This document shows positions 36,043-46,684 of a stretch of 64,000 nucleotides of DNA, piece after piece. The notes beneath the pieces are model-generated. The model did no database searches. It was not told where the DNA came from and saw nothing but the letters and a program-made list of their open reading frames with translations. The position numbers and the translations under genes were made by a program. Every line of letters starts with the position of its first letter. Position 1 is the first letter of the stretch. Origin of the DNA: Inonotus obliquus (taxonomy: Eukaryota; Basidiomycota; Agaricomycetes; Hymenochaetales; Hymenochaetaceae); the NCBI GenBank assembly GCA_032164295.1, contig JAJHTX010000005.1, forward strand, positions 1,364,001-1,428,000. Reading direction: 5' to 3'.

Positions 36043-37658
36043 TCAGGGAAAACGATAGATGTAGACTCGATACGAATCTCCGTTCCATGCGAACTCGATG
36101 ATACCACCGGAGTCGAATTCCACGGTGAACAGCGACCTTCGGTCAGGAAAACCAATGTACTGCGCTTTATAGACCAAACCATCTTCATTGAGGCCAAAGA
36201 CGTTGCTAATAGCCACCATATCGAGCCTAATGTTTTCGAAACCAGACTGGATGGGATTGAAAGTTGAGAGCCCCGACAGAGACGGAACTAAAAGGCGAAC
36301 ACGTTTTACTATGGTTTGCTGAACATATTTGCGAAACGTCTGCACGTGTCGCAACAGCTGCGGGGATGCGCAAGCACCAGATTCATCACCGGGCCAGAAT
36401 TCGAGATGGTCAGCATACAGGCTATGCTCCATAGCAATAATCATAACAATCTTGATTGCGTCCGCGATCCCGAAGCGTGAGAGATCCTGTAGAATGAGCT
36501 TCGGCGTGGGTTGCATGGGCATGCCGGACTCGTCATTGAATTGATAGGAACTAACGATGCTGTCCAGACGCACAGGTGTCTCCATCTTTCGGAGGGACAC
36601 TACATCCACTGATAAATCATGCGACACTCCTTCACACGTATAGAAAAGATGGTCGCGCATGATCTGAAGGTCACGAATGTGCACATCCTTCTCCTGAGTA
36701 TAATGTTAGGTATACGGAAGTGTTTCACTAATGCCAGGACACATACAACGGTCCAAATCTCATTTGATCTCCAGTTCCAGATTGTAAATGAGCTCCTTAT
36801 TACCAGGTGCCGTCTCATTCGTTGGAAGGCAATTGCAGCGAATTCGCCGCCCATGCAGACAAAGATATCAGATGTCACACTTCCAACGTCCCGCGGAGTC
36901 GTCCGCTCGCTGATGCTGCTAACTTCCGTCTTGCCATCCATCTGTTCTAGTTGGAATAACTCAAACTTCCTAAAAAGCGAGCAGAGTAAGCGATATCGCC
37001 TATGAAAGCAAGCAGAGGGAGGACGAACAATGGATTTGTGGTTCGGCTTCCACATGCGACGAGAATCCTGCAAGACGTCGGGGAGCACGCTTCGAAAGCA
37101 ACTCCAGCTAGGTGAGTTCCTTCACCGTTGGCTCGGGTGTCGTGCTGCCATATGCAAGCACCAATCCCAACATCAAATACCTCAAGAAACCGTGTATCGG
37201 CTAAAACCAGAAAATTGCATCCTGGAATGAGACGACAGAAAGAGTCCTGTCGGAGTCTACTTAGGATCGGTGTCGTCACCGCGTAGATAATATTATGCAT
37301 GTCCCCTAGTCCACGAAAGGGACCCATGCCTAGAGACGTTCTGCAGACTTTAATCCGACGAAGAGTGGACACCACCAGAGAGCGCAGTTCCAGGTTGTTT
37401 AATTGGCCGACGTCAACATACAAGGGTATATGGCAAGCACAACCGCTGTTCACCAGGCGTTCCAGCCGCGTTCGCCATACACATCGCGATGAGGTGACCT
37501 CCCGAAGGAATCGACATGACTTGTGTGGAAGAATGATCAATACCGTGTCTCAGAGTAACAACGAAGAGCACTCACCACTTCAATGCGAATAAATCTCGGA
37601 TACTCAGAAGGACAAAAATGGCGAGGAGAGTCTCGACTGGAACATCAGACAGCGCCAT
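36043..37658 (-). CDS. F-box protein A (possible frameshift at exon 1)
   Basis: Predicted SCF ubiquitin-ligase adaptor. Exon 1 encodes MALSDVPVETLLAIFVLLSI-RDLFALK, and the next exon continues SCRFLREVTSSRCVWRTRLE, together an F-box (residues about 5-45). A propeller-like region follows, including FLEVFDVGIGACIWQHDT and IWNWRSNEIWTV, and the C-terminus is YRVYIYRFP. Relative to copy B, exon 1 is one nucleotide shorter next to the donor (TTGAAGTG|GTGAGT here, TTGGAAGCG|GTGAGT in B). Using the same donor and acceptor therefore shifts the frame at the F-box, and I saw no alternative splice that repairs it. The rest is intact. It may be a recent pseudogene, a sequencing error, or spliced in an unusual way. 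Confidence 0.65.
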
Positions 37659-37900
37659 GAATGCCTTAGAATTGAAGAGTGGTAAACAAGTAACGAAGGC
37701 AAGAGGCAATGTCTGCAGCAACCACGATGTGAATTACGAAAGGGGACCCTGAATATGGGCATGCTGTGATTATAACGCGTAGTATTCCTTTTTTTGGCAA
37801 CTATCTTTTGCTACAATCCAACGCGTATGAACAGCTCAAAAGCGCGTCAAGCAGGGCAGAATGGATCCCAACGCCTCAGATATCTGTGTTTCCATCAACT

Positions 37901-38851
37901 ATGCCCGCTTCCCGCTCTCCCGCTCGTTCCGCCAATAGTATTTTGTACCAAGGCTCACCTACTGGTGCGTACCTCCTCCAACGTAGATTTCAGCTCGGTC
38001 ATGGTCACTAACGAATGTACATAGTAGGTCTGAATGGCTCAGACTCTCAGTGCAGGTCGTTGCTAGCCTCGCATGCTGCGCCTCAGCTAGCCTCTCCATC
38101 CGCAAAGAGACGCCGAACACCGAATGCGTTCATAGTCTACCGTTCCTACATCTTCGCAGAGAAGAAGTTCCCTCCGGAGCTGACCCACCAGAACGATATA
38201 TCACGATATGCTGCTATGCTGTGGGAACGCTTATCTGAAGCCGAGCGGTCCGTGTTCTTCAAGATGGCGGAGGACATGAAGCTCCGAGCAGAGCTCGAGT
38301 CTCCCAGTAGTACTCTGCATAAGAAGAGAAGGTCGAAGTCGGGAAAGACCAATAGCTCTCGCACAGGCTCTCGCTGCACACAGCTTAGTACTGCGGGAAA
38401 CTCCGCTTCTGACACTGGCAGTCGGATGCTACCAATGCTAGACAACTTTACGACTCTTTCTGGTTCGCCGCTGAGCGTCCCTGCTCCTAACACTGATCCT
38501 TTCACTCCTGTACGTCGCCCTCGTTCTCTCATGCCGGAATTAAGTCATCCAGATTCTTAGAAGGAGCTGAATAGTACACTTACCTCACCCAAGACACCCC
38601 AAGCTATTCATGCCATTCCGCCTCATCTCCTCAACTGGGGTCGAGATCTACCAGCGGATGGTACTAAGAGCGTTGCAGTCGACTCCAACGAGCATGAACC
38701 TGCACGGGCTTCGTCCCATTCTTCTTTGATACCGTACGAAATCGATGCCAACTGCTTTGATTCACTCGACGCCGAGATGATTGAGATGTATAGTTATTTC
38801 TTGTCCGCGATGTCGGACACCCAGACCTTTGTATATCGCTTTCCCGTGTAA
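37901..38851 (+). CDS. HMG-box protein A (intact)
   Basis: Sequence-specific-type HMG-box DNA-binding protein of 278 aa in three exons (37901-37964, 38028-38509, 38561-38851). The box begins about residue 45: RRRTPNAFIVYRSY, then HQNDISRYAAMLWERLSEAE and RSVFFKMAEDMKLRAELESP. It is followed by a basic KKRRSKSGKTNSS stretch (possible nuclear signal) and a Ser/Pro-rich tail ending TFVYRFPV. Intron 1 has a good CACTAAC branch site near 38006. The pattern resembles the many single-HMG-box proteins of Agaricomycetes; a mating role cannot be inferred. It is divergent from F-box A, with 242 bp between start codons. Confidence 0.82.
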
Positions 38852-39865
38852 TGTTTTGACAACGGCAGGACTTGCTTATTGCCTCCTGTAATATCCCCCT
38901 CCGTATAGTCTCATTCACGTTCGGAGTTATGGACTTGAAATGCTGTCATGCTGATTCAAGGTTGACTCTATACTTGATTCCTTTTCGTGCATTAAGTATG
39001 CATACATACTTTTCACCGTTCTTCATGTACCACCTATGTAATGATAGTAAGACCATCCTTTCCGACACGAAGGCCCGACAACTTATCCCAAACTGAAGAA
39101 CGATCTTTACATTATATCACTCAGGATTAAAACTCGGACCAAGTCTTGATTAGACAAGGCTAGTGGTTCCTATCCATCGTCTTAAGAATCGACTTGTGAT
39201 AAAAGGAATTCTGAAGAAATGCATATACAGCCATGCCGATTACCGGAGGCATTACCTCCGCCTCCTGGTGTCTACGTCCTTTCCGAAATCTTCTTTGTTG
39301 AGAACAACGAATTGGACATACCTTCTACCAAAGCACACGATAGATGGAAAAGTCACTGTAACATAGCAGAAGGAAAAATTGATGCTGATAGCATCGCAAC
39401 AGTTCGTAGTCAAAGAAGAGTGAGATTACATGACTGTTTGATATGGCGCCTGAGTCTGGTAATTGTAAAGCTCCTTGATTGATTAAGCCAACGGAGGATT
39501 CACAAACTTGCGTTCCTTGATGTTCGATGCCTGCTTATGCTTATGCTTTGTGACAGATGAAATTGTTGTCAACAAGGCAGTATCTAGTTACATCCTTCGA
39601 ACGATACGTCTCGGGGACCGCTAACCTGGTCGAAAATTTTCTGTAACTGACTCTACGAACGAGGGATCCACCTCAAGGAAATTCACTCCTCTAACATACG
39701 GATTCGTGTCGCATTCACTCCTTCACGAGTCAGACCAAAACTCGTACTCGACACCTATATCTTGCATTGCATTATTTACTTCCTAACGCCTCCCGAGACG
39801 TACACCACGAGTCCACATGCTGCAATTATTTCCACTATAATTACTTTACCAGAAAGAAGAATCAA
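38852..39865. other. Junction of duplicated units A and B, no gene
   Basis: Contains the 3' flank of HMG A and the left flank of unit B, joined near 39226. Open frames such as 39219-39482 are short and unsupported. The left part is repeated at 43828-44508, the right part at 35380-36042. Confidence 0.55.
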
Positions 39866-41476
39866 TCAGGGAAAACGATAGATGTAGACTCGATACGAAT
39901 CTCCGATTAATGCGAACTCGATTATACCACCGTAGTCGAATTCCACGGTGAACAGCGACCTTCGGTTAGAAAAACCGATGTACCGCGCTTTATAAACCAA
40001 ACCATCTTCGTTGAGGCCAATGACGCCGCTCATATCCGCCGTATCGAGCCTGATGTTTTCGAAACCAGACTGTACGGGATCGACAGTTGAGAGCCCTGAC
40101 AGAGACGGAACTAAGAGGCGAACACCTTTTGCTCTATACATGTCTTGCCGAAAAGATTTGCGAAACGTCTGCAAGTGTCGTAACAGCTGCGGGGATGCGC
40201 AAGCACCGGATTCAACACCAGGCCAGAATTCGAGATGGACTGCATACACGCTATGCTGCATAGTAATAACCATAACAATCTTGATTGCGTCCGCGATCCC
40301 GAAACGTGAGAGATCCTGTAGAATGAGCTTCGGCGTGGGTCGCATGGGCATGCCGGACTCGCTATTGAATCGATAGGAACTAACGATGCTGTCCAGACGC
40401 ACAGGTGTCTCCATCTTTCGGAGGTGCGCTATATCCACTGATAAATCATGCGACTCTCCTTCCCACGTATAGAAAAGATGGTCGCGCATGATCTGAAGGT
40501 CACGGATGTATCCTTTCTTCTCCTAAACACAATGTTAGTTGCGTGGAAGCGTTTCACTAATTCCAGCACACAAACAATGGTCCAAGTCTCATTTGACCTC
40601 CAGTTCCAGATTGCAACTGAGCCCCTCATTTCCGACATTTCTTGGAAGACAATTGCAGCGAACTCGCCGCCCATGCAAACAAGAACATCATATCTCCTCT
40701 TTTGTACGCCCGCCAAAGTCAATTCGTTAATGCAATTAACTTCCGTCTTGCCATCCACATGTTCCACTTCGAGTAGCTCTAACTTCCTGAAAAGCGAGAA
40801 GAGTGAGCGATGTCACTTGCGAAAGCAAGCAGAGGGGGGACGAACAATAGATTTGTGATTCGGCCGACACATGCGACGAGAATCCTGCAAGACGTCGGGG
40901 AGCACGCTTCGAAAGCAACTCCAACCAGGTGAGTTCCTTCACCGTTGGCTCGGGTGTCGTGCTGCCATATGCAAGCACCAGTCCCAACATCAAATACCTC
41001 AAGAGACAGTATATCGGCTAAAACCAGAAAATTGCATCCTGGAATGAGTCGACAGAAAGGGTTATGTCGGAGTCTACTTAGGATCGGTATCGTCACCGCG
41101 CAGATTATATTATGCACGTCCCCTAGTCCACGAAAGGGACCCATGCCTTGAGACGTTCTGCAGACTTTAATCCGACGAAGAGTGGACACCACCAGAGAGC
41201 GCAATTCCAGGTTGTTTAATTGGCCGACGTCAACATACAAGGGTATATGGCAAGCACAACCGCTGTTCACCAAGCGTTCCAGCTGCGTTCGCCATACGCA
41301 TCGCGACGAGATGACCTCCCGCAGGAATCGACATGTCTTGTGTGGCAGAATGATCAATACCGTGTCTCAGAGTAACAACGAAGAGCACTCACCGCTTCCA
41401 ATGTGAACAAATCTCGGATACTCAGAAGGTCGCAAACGGCGAGGAGAGTCTCGACTGGAACGTCAGACAGCGCCAT
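39866..41476 (-). CDS. F-box protein B (intact copy)
   Basis: Paralogue of F-box A with an uninterrupted frame. Exon 1 (41393-41476) is MALSDVPVETLLAVCDLLSI-RDLFTLEA; a 56-nt intron joins it in phase to TCRFLREVISSRCVWRTQLE, giving a complete F-box. A later intron of about 60 nt with donor GTTCGT joins TNLL to KLELLEVEHVDGKTEV. Then come DVLVCMGGEFAAIVF, IWNWRSNETWTI, an intron, and the long last exon from RDLQIMRDHLFYTWEGE to YRVYIYRFP. The C-terminal two thirds look like a WD/propeller-type substrate-binding region without a clear family name. Expected partner is Skp1; the substrate is unknown. Confidence 0.75.
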
Positions 41477-42022
41477 GAAGCTTCGCACCTCACCGCCTAC
41501 GTGTGATCATATACAGAGCAAAGACGCTGCGTTATGATGAAACTCGGACCACTGTAGAATGGATTGGTGGGTGCGATCAAGGTTGAGATGGCAGGCAGGA
41601 TAAATCATACAAGACAAGAAGAAGATCCACGTGATACTCTGTTCCATGTTAGCGAAGGTGATCGACGCACAGATTCACTGTCCGACTTTTCATTTTGACA
41701 TTCGAGGGCTCGACATCTTTACCAAAAATCTGAAAAAATGTCCAAGCAGTTTTAAAGGAGTGTTTTAAAGTGTTTTCGGAGGAAGATGTGGTCGTGCAAA
41801 AAGGTCAAAATAGCGTCACGTGACACAAAGCTAAACAGAGATGTATATTCTGCCCGAATATTACCTACAATAGGCTTGGATAGGTAATTGCACATTGGAT
41901 GATTGTTTTAAGCCTTTTTATGTTGAAAAGGGACAAATAACTGTAACTCTGTAGAACTATATATTCAGTGGATTTAGTGGGGCCCCTGGGACGAAAAGAA
42001 GATCGACGTGAGTTACTATATA
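41477..42022. other. Sequence unique to unit B next to F-box B
   Basis: About 545 bp not found between the equivalent genes of unit A. Moderately AT-rich, with short repeats of TTTTAAAG. No gene and no clear inverted-repeat ends of its own. Confidence 0.4.
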
Positions 42023-42691
42023 CAGGAAAATACCGGTCCTTTGAACAGTACCGTTCCTTTGAACACCATGACTTTTCTCACTCAATTCTACACCTTTCAA
42101 GTCGAAGAAATGCGTTTATTAAGATATAATATGTATCAGTGAGTCTGAAAATTTACAAGAGATTCGAGCAAGCTGTTGAGTCTAGACAAACTACACAGTG
42201 CTGATATTTGGTGAAATTCACAGACCTGAGTCGAAACCAATTCCTCCTGCAATTTCCCCTGAAATTTAATCGTATAGATAACTTGATAATCTAGAAGAAT
42301 GCTACATATTCTACTTTCACTTCAAGTTTCAGGGAGATACTGCTACTCGATCAATTAATATCGTAAAAAGTCTCAAGAGAGTGATGGTCAAAATGATCGG
42401 CGTGCTGACAAAATAAGATATCTCGGCAACTCATTACAATCGGAGTGTAATTGATATTAGCGTGACATTACGTCACACGGTGTTCAAAGGAGTCGTATTC
42501 CGTGACAGGACTCCTTGTTTCTTCCCAGGTCCATATTTATTTTTCTAGCACACCTTCCGGCTTGAAAAAAAGTCAGCATGCGTATCCTATAGTATACTCC
42601 ATGAACATGTACTTTAAACTCTGAAAAGCTGTGTGTGGAAAGGCCTGGGGGCAAGTTTGTAATTGGTGTTTAAAGGAACGGTATTTTCCTG
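42023..42691. mobile_element. 669-bp inverted-repeat element flanked by TA (mariner-type MITE candidate)
   Basis: Left end CAGGAAAATACCGGTCCTTT and right end complement CAGGAAAATACCGTTCCTTT form a terminal inverted repeat of about 30 bp (extending through GAACACC/AAACACC). A TA dinucleotide lies outside both ends (42021-42022 and 42692-42693), as expected for Tc1/mariner-type insertion. The left end carries a tandem duplicate of ACCG[G/T]TCCTTTGAACA, and a similar reversed block occurs at about 42478-42492. No transposase frame. It lies in the F-box/HMG intergenic of unit B only. Confidence 0.65.
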
Positions 42692-42895
42692 TATGGGACA
42701 CATTTGAAACTCCGCCTGGTTAGATTGCTTTCGGTCCGACGATCGCCTTGGCGGGTGGATGTCTTGGCTAACGTGGCTAACGCGACGTGATTTTATCGCA
42801 TAGTTTCCTATTCTCTTTTCCTACAACCCCTACGCGTCTGAACAGCTCAAAAGCCCATCGAGAAGAATGGATCACAAAGACTGTTTCTTTCAACT

Positions 42896-43827
42896 ATGCC
42901 CGCTTCCCGCTCTCCAGCTCGTTCCGTCAATAGTATTTTGTTCCAGGGCTCACATACTGGTGCGTGCCTCCTCCAACGGAGACACAATTCACTAACGAAG
43001 GTACATACCAGGTCCGAATGGCTCAGATGCTCAGTGCGGGTCGTTGCTGGCCTCGCATGCCGCGCCTCAGCCAGCCTCTCCGTCCGTAAAGAGACGTCGA
43101 ACACCCAATGGGTTCATCCTCTACCGTTCCTACATCTTCGCAGAGAAGAAGTTCCCTCCGGAGCTGACCCACCAGAATGATATATCACGATATGCTGCTA
43201 TGCTGTGGGAACAATTATCTGTGAAGCCGAGCGGTCCGTGTTCTTCAAGATGGCGGAGGACATGAAGCTCCGAGCAGAGCTCGAGTCTCCCAGTACTACT
43301 CCGCATAAGAAGAGAAGGTCGAAGTCGGGAAAGACCAATAGCTCTCGCGCAGACTTGCTCTACGCGCAGTCCAACACTGCGGGAAGCTCCGCTTCTGACA
43401 CATGCTACCGGTGCTAGACAATTTCATGAATCTGTCTGGCTCGCCGATGAGCATTCCTGCACCTAACTTTGATCCTTTCGCTCTTGTACGTCGCCCTCGA
43501 CATCTCATGCCGGAATTAACTCATCTAGATTCTTAGAAGGAGCTGAATAGTACACTTACCTCACCCAAGGCACCCCAAGCTATTCATGCCATTCCGCCTC
43601 ATCTCCTCAACTGGGGTCGAGAACTACCAGCGGATAGTACCAAGAGAGACGCGGTCCAACCCAGCGAGCATGAATTTGCATGGGCTTCGTCCCATTCTTC
43701 TTTGATACCGTACGAGATCGATGCCAACTGCTTTGATTCACTCGACGCCGAGATGATTGAGATGTATAGTTATTTCTTGTCCGCGATGTCGGACACCCAG
43801 ACCTTTGGATATCACTTTCCCGTGTAA
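42896..43827 (+). pseudogene. HMG-box protein B, frameshifted copy
   Basis: Copy of HMG A starting MPASRSPARSVNSILFQGSH with the same first intron. The frame breaks inside the HMG box: after AAMLWEQLS there are two extra nucleotides (TTATCTGTGAAGCC here, TTATCTGAAGCC in A), giving a stop soon after. A second change near 43400 removes about 10 nt where copy A reads SDTGSRMLPML. The regions encoding the rest of the box (RSVFFKMAEDMKLRAELESP) and the C-terminal exon remain recognisable down to the stop at 43825-43827. It probably yields no functional DNA-binding domain; a truncated product is possible. Confidence 0.78.
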
Positions 43828-44046
43828 TGTTTTGACAATGGCATGACTTGCTTATTGCCTCCTGTAATGTCCCCCTCCGTATAGTCTCATTCACGTTCGG
43901 AGTTATGGACTTGAGATGCTGTTGTCATGTTGATTCAATGGTTGACTCTATGTCCTTGATTCCTTTTCATGCATTAAGTATGCATAAATACTTTTCACCG
44001 TTCTTCATGTACCACCTAAGGCTACAGCATATTCAATAAATCATGT

Positions 44047-44368
44047 CAGTGCACATTTCTCATTCGTACTTTTGTGCAGGGTCCTGCCTATTTGGGTGAA
44101 CCTGTCATCCCTCTCTGTTCTCACTCTTTCCTCTGTCCCCAGCAATCCCAAATGTACATGGGGAACACATAGAAGAGAATTGTACCCTTTCCCTTGTGTT
44201 TTTGCAGATGCATATGACCATTTGTCAAAAATACATAAGACACAGTTGAACAGAGATGTTACTAGTGTGACACAACAAGATCCTGTCACATGTCACTGTT
44301 TCCTGCAGAAAACTCGATTACCGAAGGGTCTTTTCCCTATAGAAACGCATGAAAAAAAATGCGCACTG
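44047..44368. mobile_element. 322-bp element with short inverted ends
   Basis: Begins CAGTGCACATTT and ends with AAATGCGCACTG, complementary with one mismatch over 12 bp. It is absent from the equivalent place in unit A (around 39050-39090), where similarity between units resumes at GAAGAACGATCTTTACATT. No frame of interest (44072-44410 runs through it without known content). No clear target duplication was found, so the element call is tentative. Confidence 0.5.
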
Positions 44369-44687
44369 AAAAGTGAAGAACGATCTTTACATTGTATCAC
44401 TCCGGATTGAAACTCGGACCAAGTCTTGATTAGACGAGGCCAGTGGTTCCTATCCATCGTCTCAAGAATCGACTTGTGATAAAAGGAATTCTGAAGAAAT
44501 GCATAGGATACTCCCCCAGAGAGTCCTTGATGTTCTTTAACACACCGCGCAAAATATATGTCGTTTATAGAAAATAGGATAAAGGCCCTCATAGAATCTA
44601 CGCAAAACTCGACTCATACAGCCATCGGGCCCACAACTAACATCTCCCGCTCGACTTCACTAACTACTACCCCAAGTATTGAACTGA

Positions 44688-45931
44688 TTATATAATATGA
44701 AGATTGTGCTCCATTCCCCTGCTCGCGCGGAAAGTCTCGGGTCCCTGATTGAACTGCATCAGCTGAGTCCTTAAATCAAGTGGCCTCCTTAGTACGAACC
44801 TTTCTATTCTTCAGCTCAATATTATTCATCCTCCTAGCGTACCATTCACCCTGCGTAACGTTCGGGAAATACACGGACCTTTCCTCGGGGCTCATAAGGG
44901 ATAGATTATCCTTAACGACGTTGCTCTCGTCCAATGCGCGAAGCCAAACGTCATTCGCAGGCCGGGAGAAGTAGCCCATTGACCAACGAGTAAGAGAAGC
45001 CTGTGCGCCTGGCGGTGGAACCGAGCGGTGTAGGTTTGAGCGTAGGACGCCTCCAGAAAAGACAGACAGCGAGTCTCCTATATTACAGATGGCGTGTCCT
45101 TGAATGGGGAGTATGTATTGCCAGTCTGTGCCACCAGGAGGAAGAACCTGGAGCCCGCCAAGACGGTTGTGAAGGAAGGAGAGCGAACCGAAGTCCGTAT
45201 GAGCTCCTAGGAACACATCCTCCCTAGTGATGGGCTCTTCAGAATTGGTTTTCTTCGGGGGACTCCTTATGCAGCGCGCTTCGGAGCCACTAGCTTCCAT
45301 GTGTCGATGAAGCTCGAGTAGCGCGCCTCTGGGTAGACCGAGTTTCATCTCGTATACCATTAGAATTGTATCGATTATATCGACAGACTTCTGCACGAAT
45401 GGAACTATCGTTGACTCCATGCGAGTATTCACTGTGGAAGGATAGGTACGGTGGAACACCTCGGGGTAGGATAGAGCGTCTTCCTTGGAGACGTTAATGA
45501 ACTCGACATTGTCGGGACTGCCATACTCGTTCGTCGCACCGGAACCTAGCTTTTTGATGCTTGAAGGCAGTTTAGTTCCTTACTGCTGCAGCGTACACAA
45601 CGATGTAATTCTCACCCGAAAGAGAATCCGCCTTCACCTCGTATGAACTTCATCTTCTCGTCGTACGGGAGGGAAAGGGTGTCCTCTCCCATGTCGAACA
45701 TTTCGTTGACTTCGGCATCCGTTCCATGATTCTTTAAGCTGTACTGAATGAATGATAGGTCTGGAAACACCGGACACTCAGTACGCACTACCAGAAACCC
45801 AACTCGGTCGAGGCTTTCCATAGCTTGTCAATCTCCTGAGGATCGCCAGTCTTAACGAGCTCATAGTCGACAATAATCAAGGGGTGAGTAGCAGTGTTCT
45901 TGGGAAATGGTGGGAGTGTAAGACCGGGCAT
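44688..45931 (-). CDS. 2-oxoglutarate/Fe(II)-dependent oxygenase, paralogue 3
   Basis: Four-exon paralogue of about 360 aa on the minus strand. It starts MPGLTLPPFPKNTATHPLI at 45931. Exon 2 is LKNHGTDAEVNEMFDMG..., and exon 3 begins IKKLGSGATNEYGSPDNVEF. Iron ligands lie in GAHTDFGSLSFLHNRLGG and SNLHRSVPPPG. The Arg/Ser pair is in TRWSMGYFSRP, where MGY replaces the VVF of the other copies. The last exon reads GPETFRASRGMEHNLHII. A TATAAAAA box lies 48 bp upstream and the TTGGATAAAGTT motif 240 bp upstream. It is the closest family member to the right edge of the F-box/HMG duplication. Confidence 0.88.
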
Positions 45932-45978
45932 GTTAAGACAAGGTGTTGATAATACAGCTGGATAAAGAATCAGAACTG

Positions 45979-45986
45979 TTTTTATA
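45979..45986 (-). promoter_or_regulatory. TATA box of 2OG paralogue 3
   Basis: TATAAAAA on the minus strand, about 48 bp before the start codon at 45931. Position and sequence fit a TATA box with a short leader. Confidence 0.5.
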
Positions 45987-46170
45987 CCTGCGCAATGTAT
46001 TCGACGATATCAGTCCAAAACCATCTCGACTCTTTTGGGACAACTATCCAGTTAGCGTGACTTAGGAATGTGAGTTCGCAGAATGGTGTTAGACTGGTTC
46101 CAGATACAAGCGGCGTTTCCTAATGGTTCAGGAGGTGAGACTGACAAGCCTTTCAGACCAAGAGAGTTGC

Positions 46171-46182
46171 AACTTTATCCAA
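46171..46182 (-). promoter_or_regulatory. Shared upstream motif of 2OG paralogue 3
   Basis: TTGGATAAAGTT on the minus strand, 240 bp before the start codon. Preceded by CTTCC, as in paralogue 5 (TTTCC). Confidence 0.55.
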
Positions 46183-46684
46183 GGAAGTCGCTGCTAGCCG
46201 TGAGAGTGGAATGTGAGTGTCGTGCCTAGTTAAAGCCTAAGTTCGGATCACACGACAGGCTTCTAGATAGCAGTCGGCTTTGAGGCGGCCTCTGCGTGTC
46301 ATTTATAGGATACAGATGCATCAAGGACGACTTCAAGGAAGGCTTCGCCGATGCGGTCCGTGTATGCTTCGGTGCTAAAAATGTTCGTTTACTCTCATGA
46401 GACCAATGTTCAACCAATCTGGTGGTCATCCACTGACCCGCGCATTGGGGAGAGCTATTTCGAGTGGGTCAATGTAAATTTCTAACTGAGAACGGATCGG
46501 AAATGCCTCGCTTGGCGCGGTGATACTCACAGATGCAAAGTTTGTATTCCCCTAACTTCGATGTTAGCTATCGTAATTGCACAGCACAAATTGTATAGCT
46601 ACTTCACGAGAGCAGATGCCGCTGCTAATTAATCAAGACGCTATGTAATTCAAAGCCCCTGATGGACCACTAAGTTGGCCAGCG

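Larger units (their letters stand above)
35380..39226. repeat. Tandem segmental duplication, unit A
   Basis: First unit of a direct tandem duplication holding an F-box gene (minus) and an HMG-box gene (plus). It starts near TACAGCCATGTCG and ends at GAAGAAATGCAT. The second unit (39227 to about 44508) repeats the order with high identity across exons, introns and flanks. Boundaries are by eye, accurate to about 20 bp. Confidence 0.8.
39227..44508. repeat. Tandem segmental duplication, unit B
   Basis: Second unit, with the same gene order as unit A. It is longer mainly because of extra sequence between the two genes (about 41480-42790, including a 669-bp inverted-repeat element) and a 322-bp inverted-repeat element in the HMG 3' flank. 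Confidence 0.8.

Noticed and set aside
37901..43827. The HMG-box pair as a mating-type locus
   Set aside because: Agaricomycete mating loci are defined by homeodomain and pheromone/receptor genes, none of which are nearby; an HMG box alone is not evidence.
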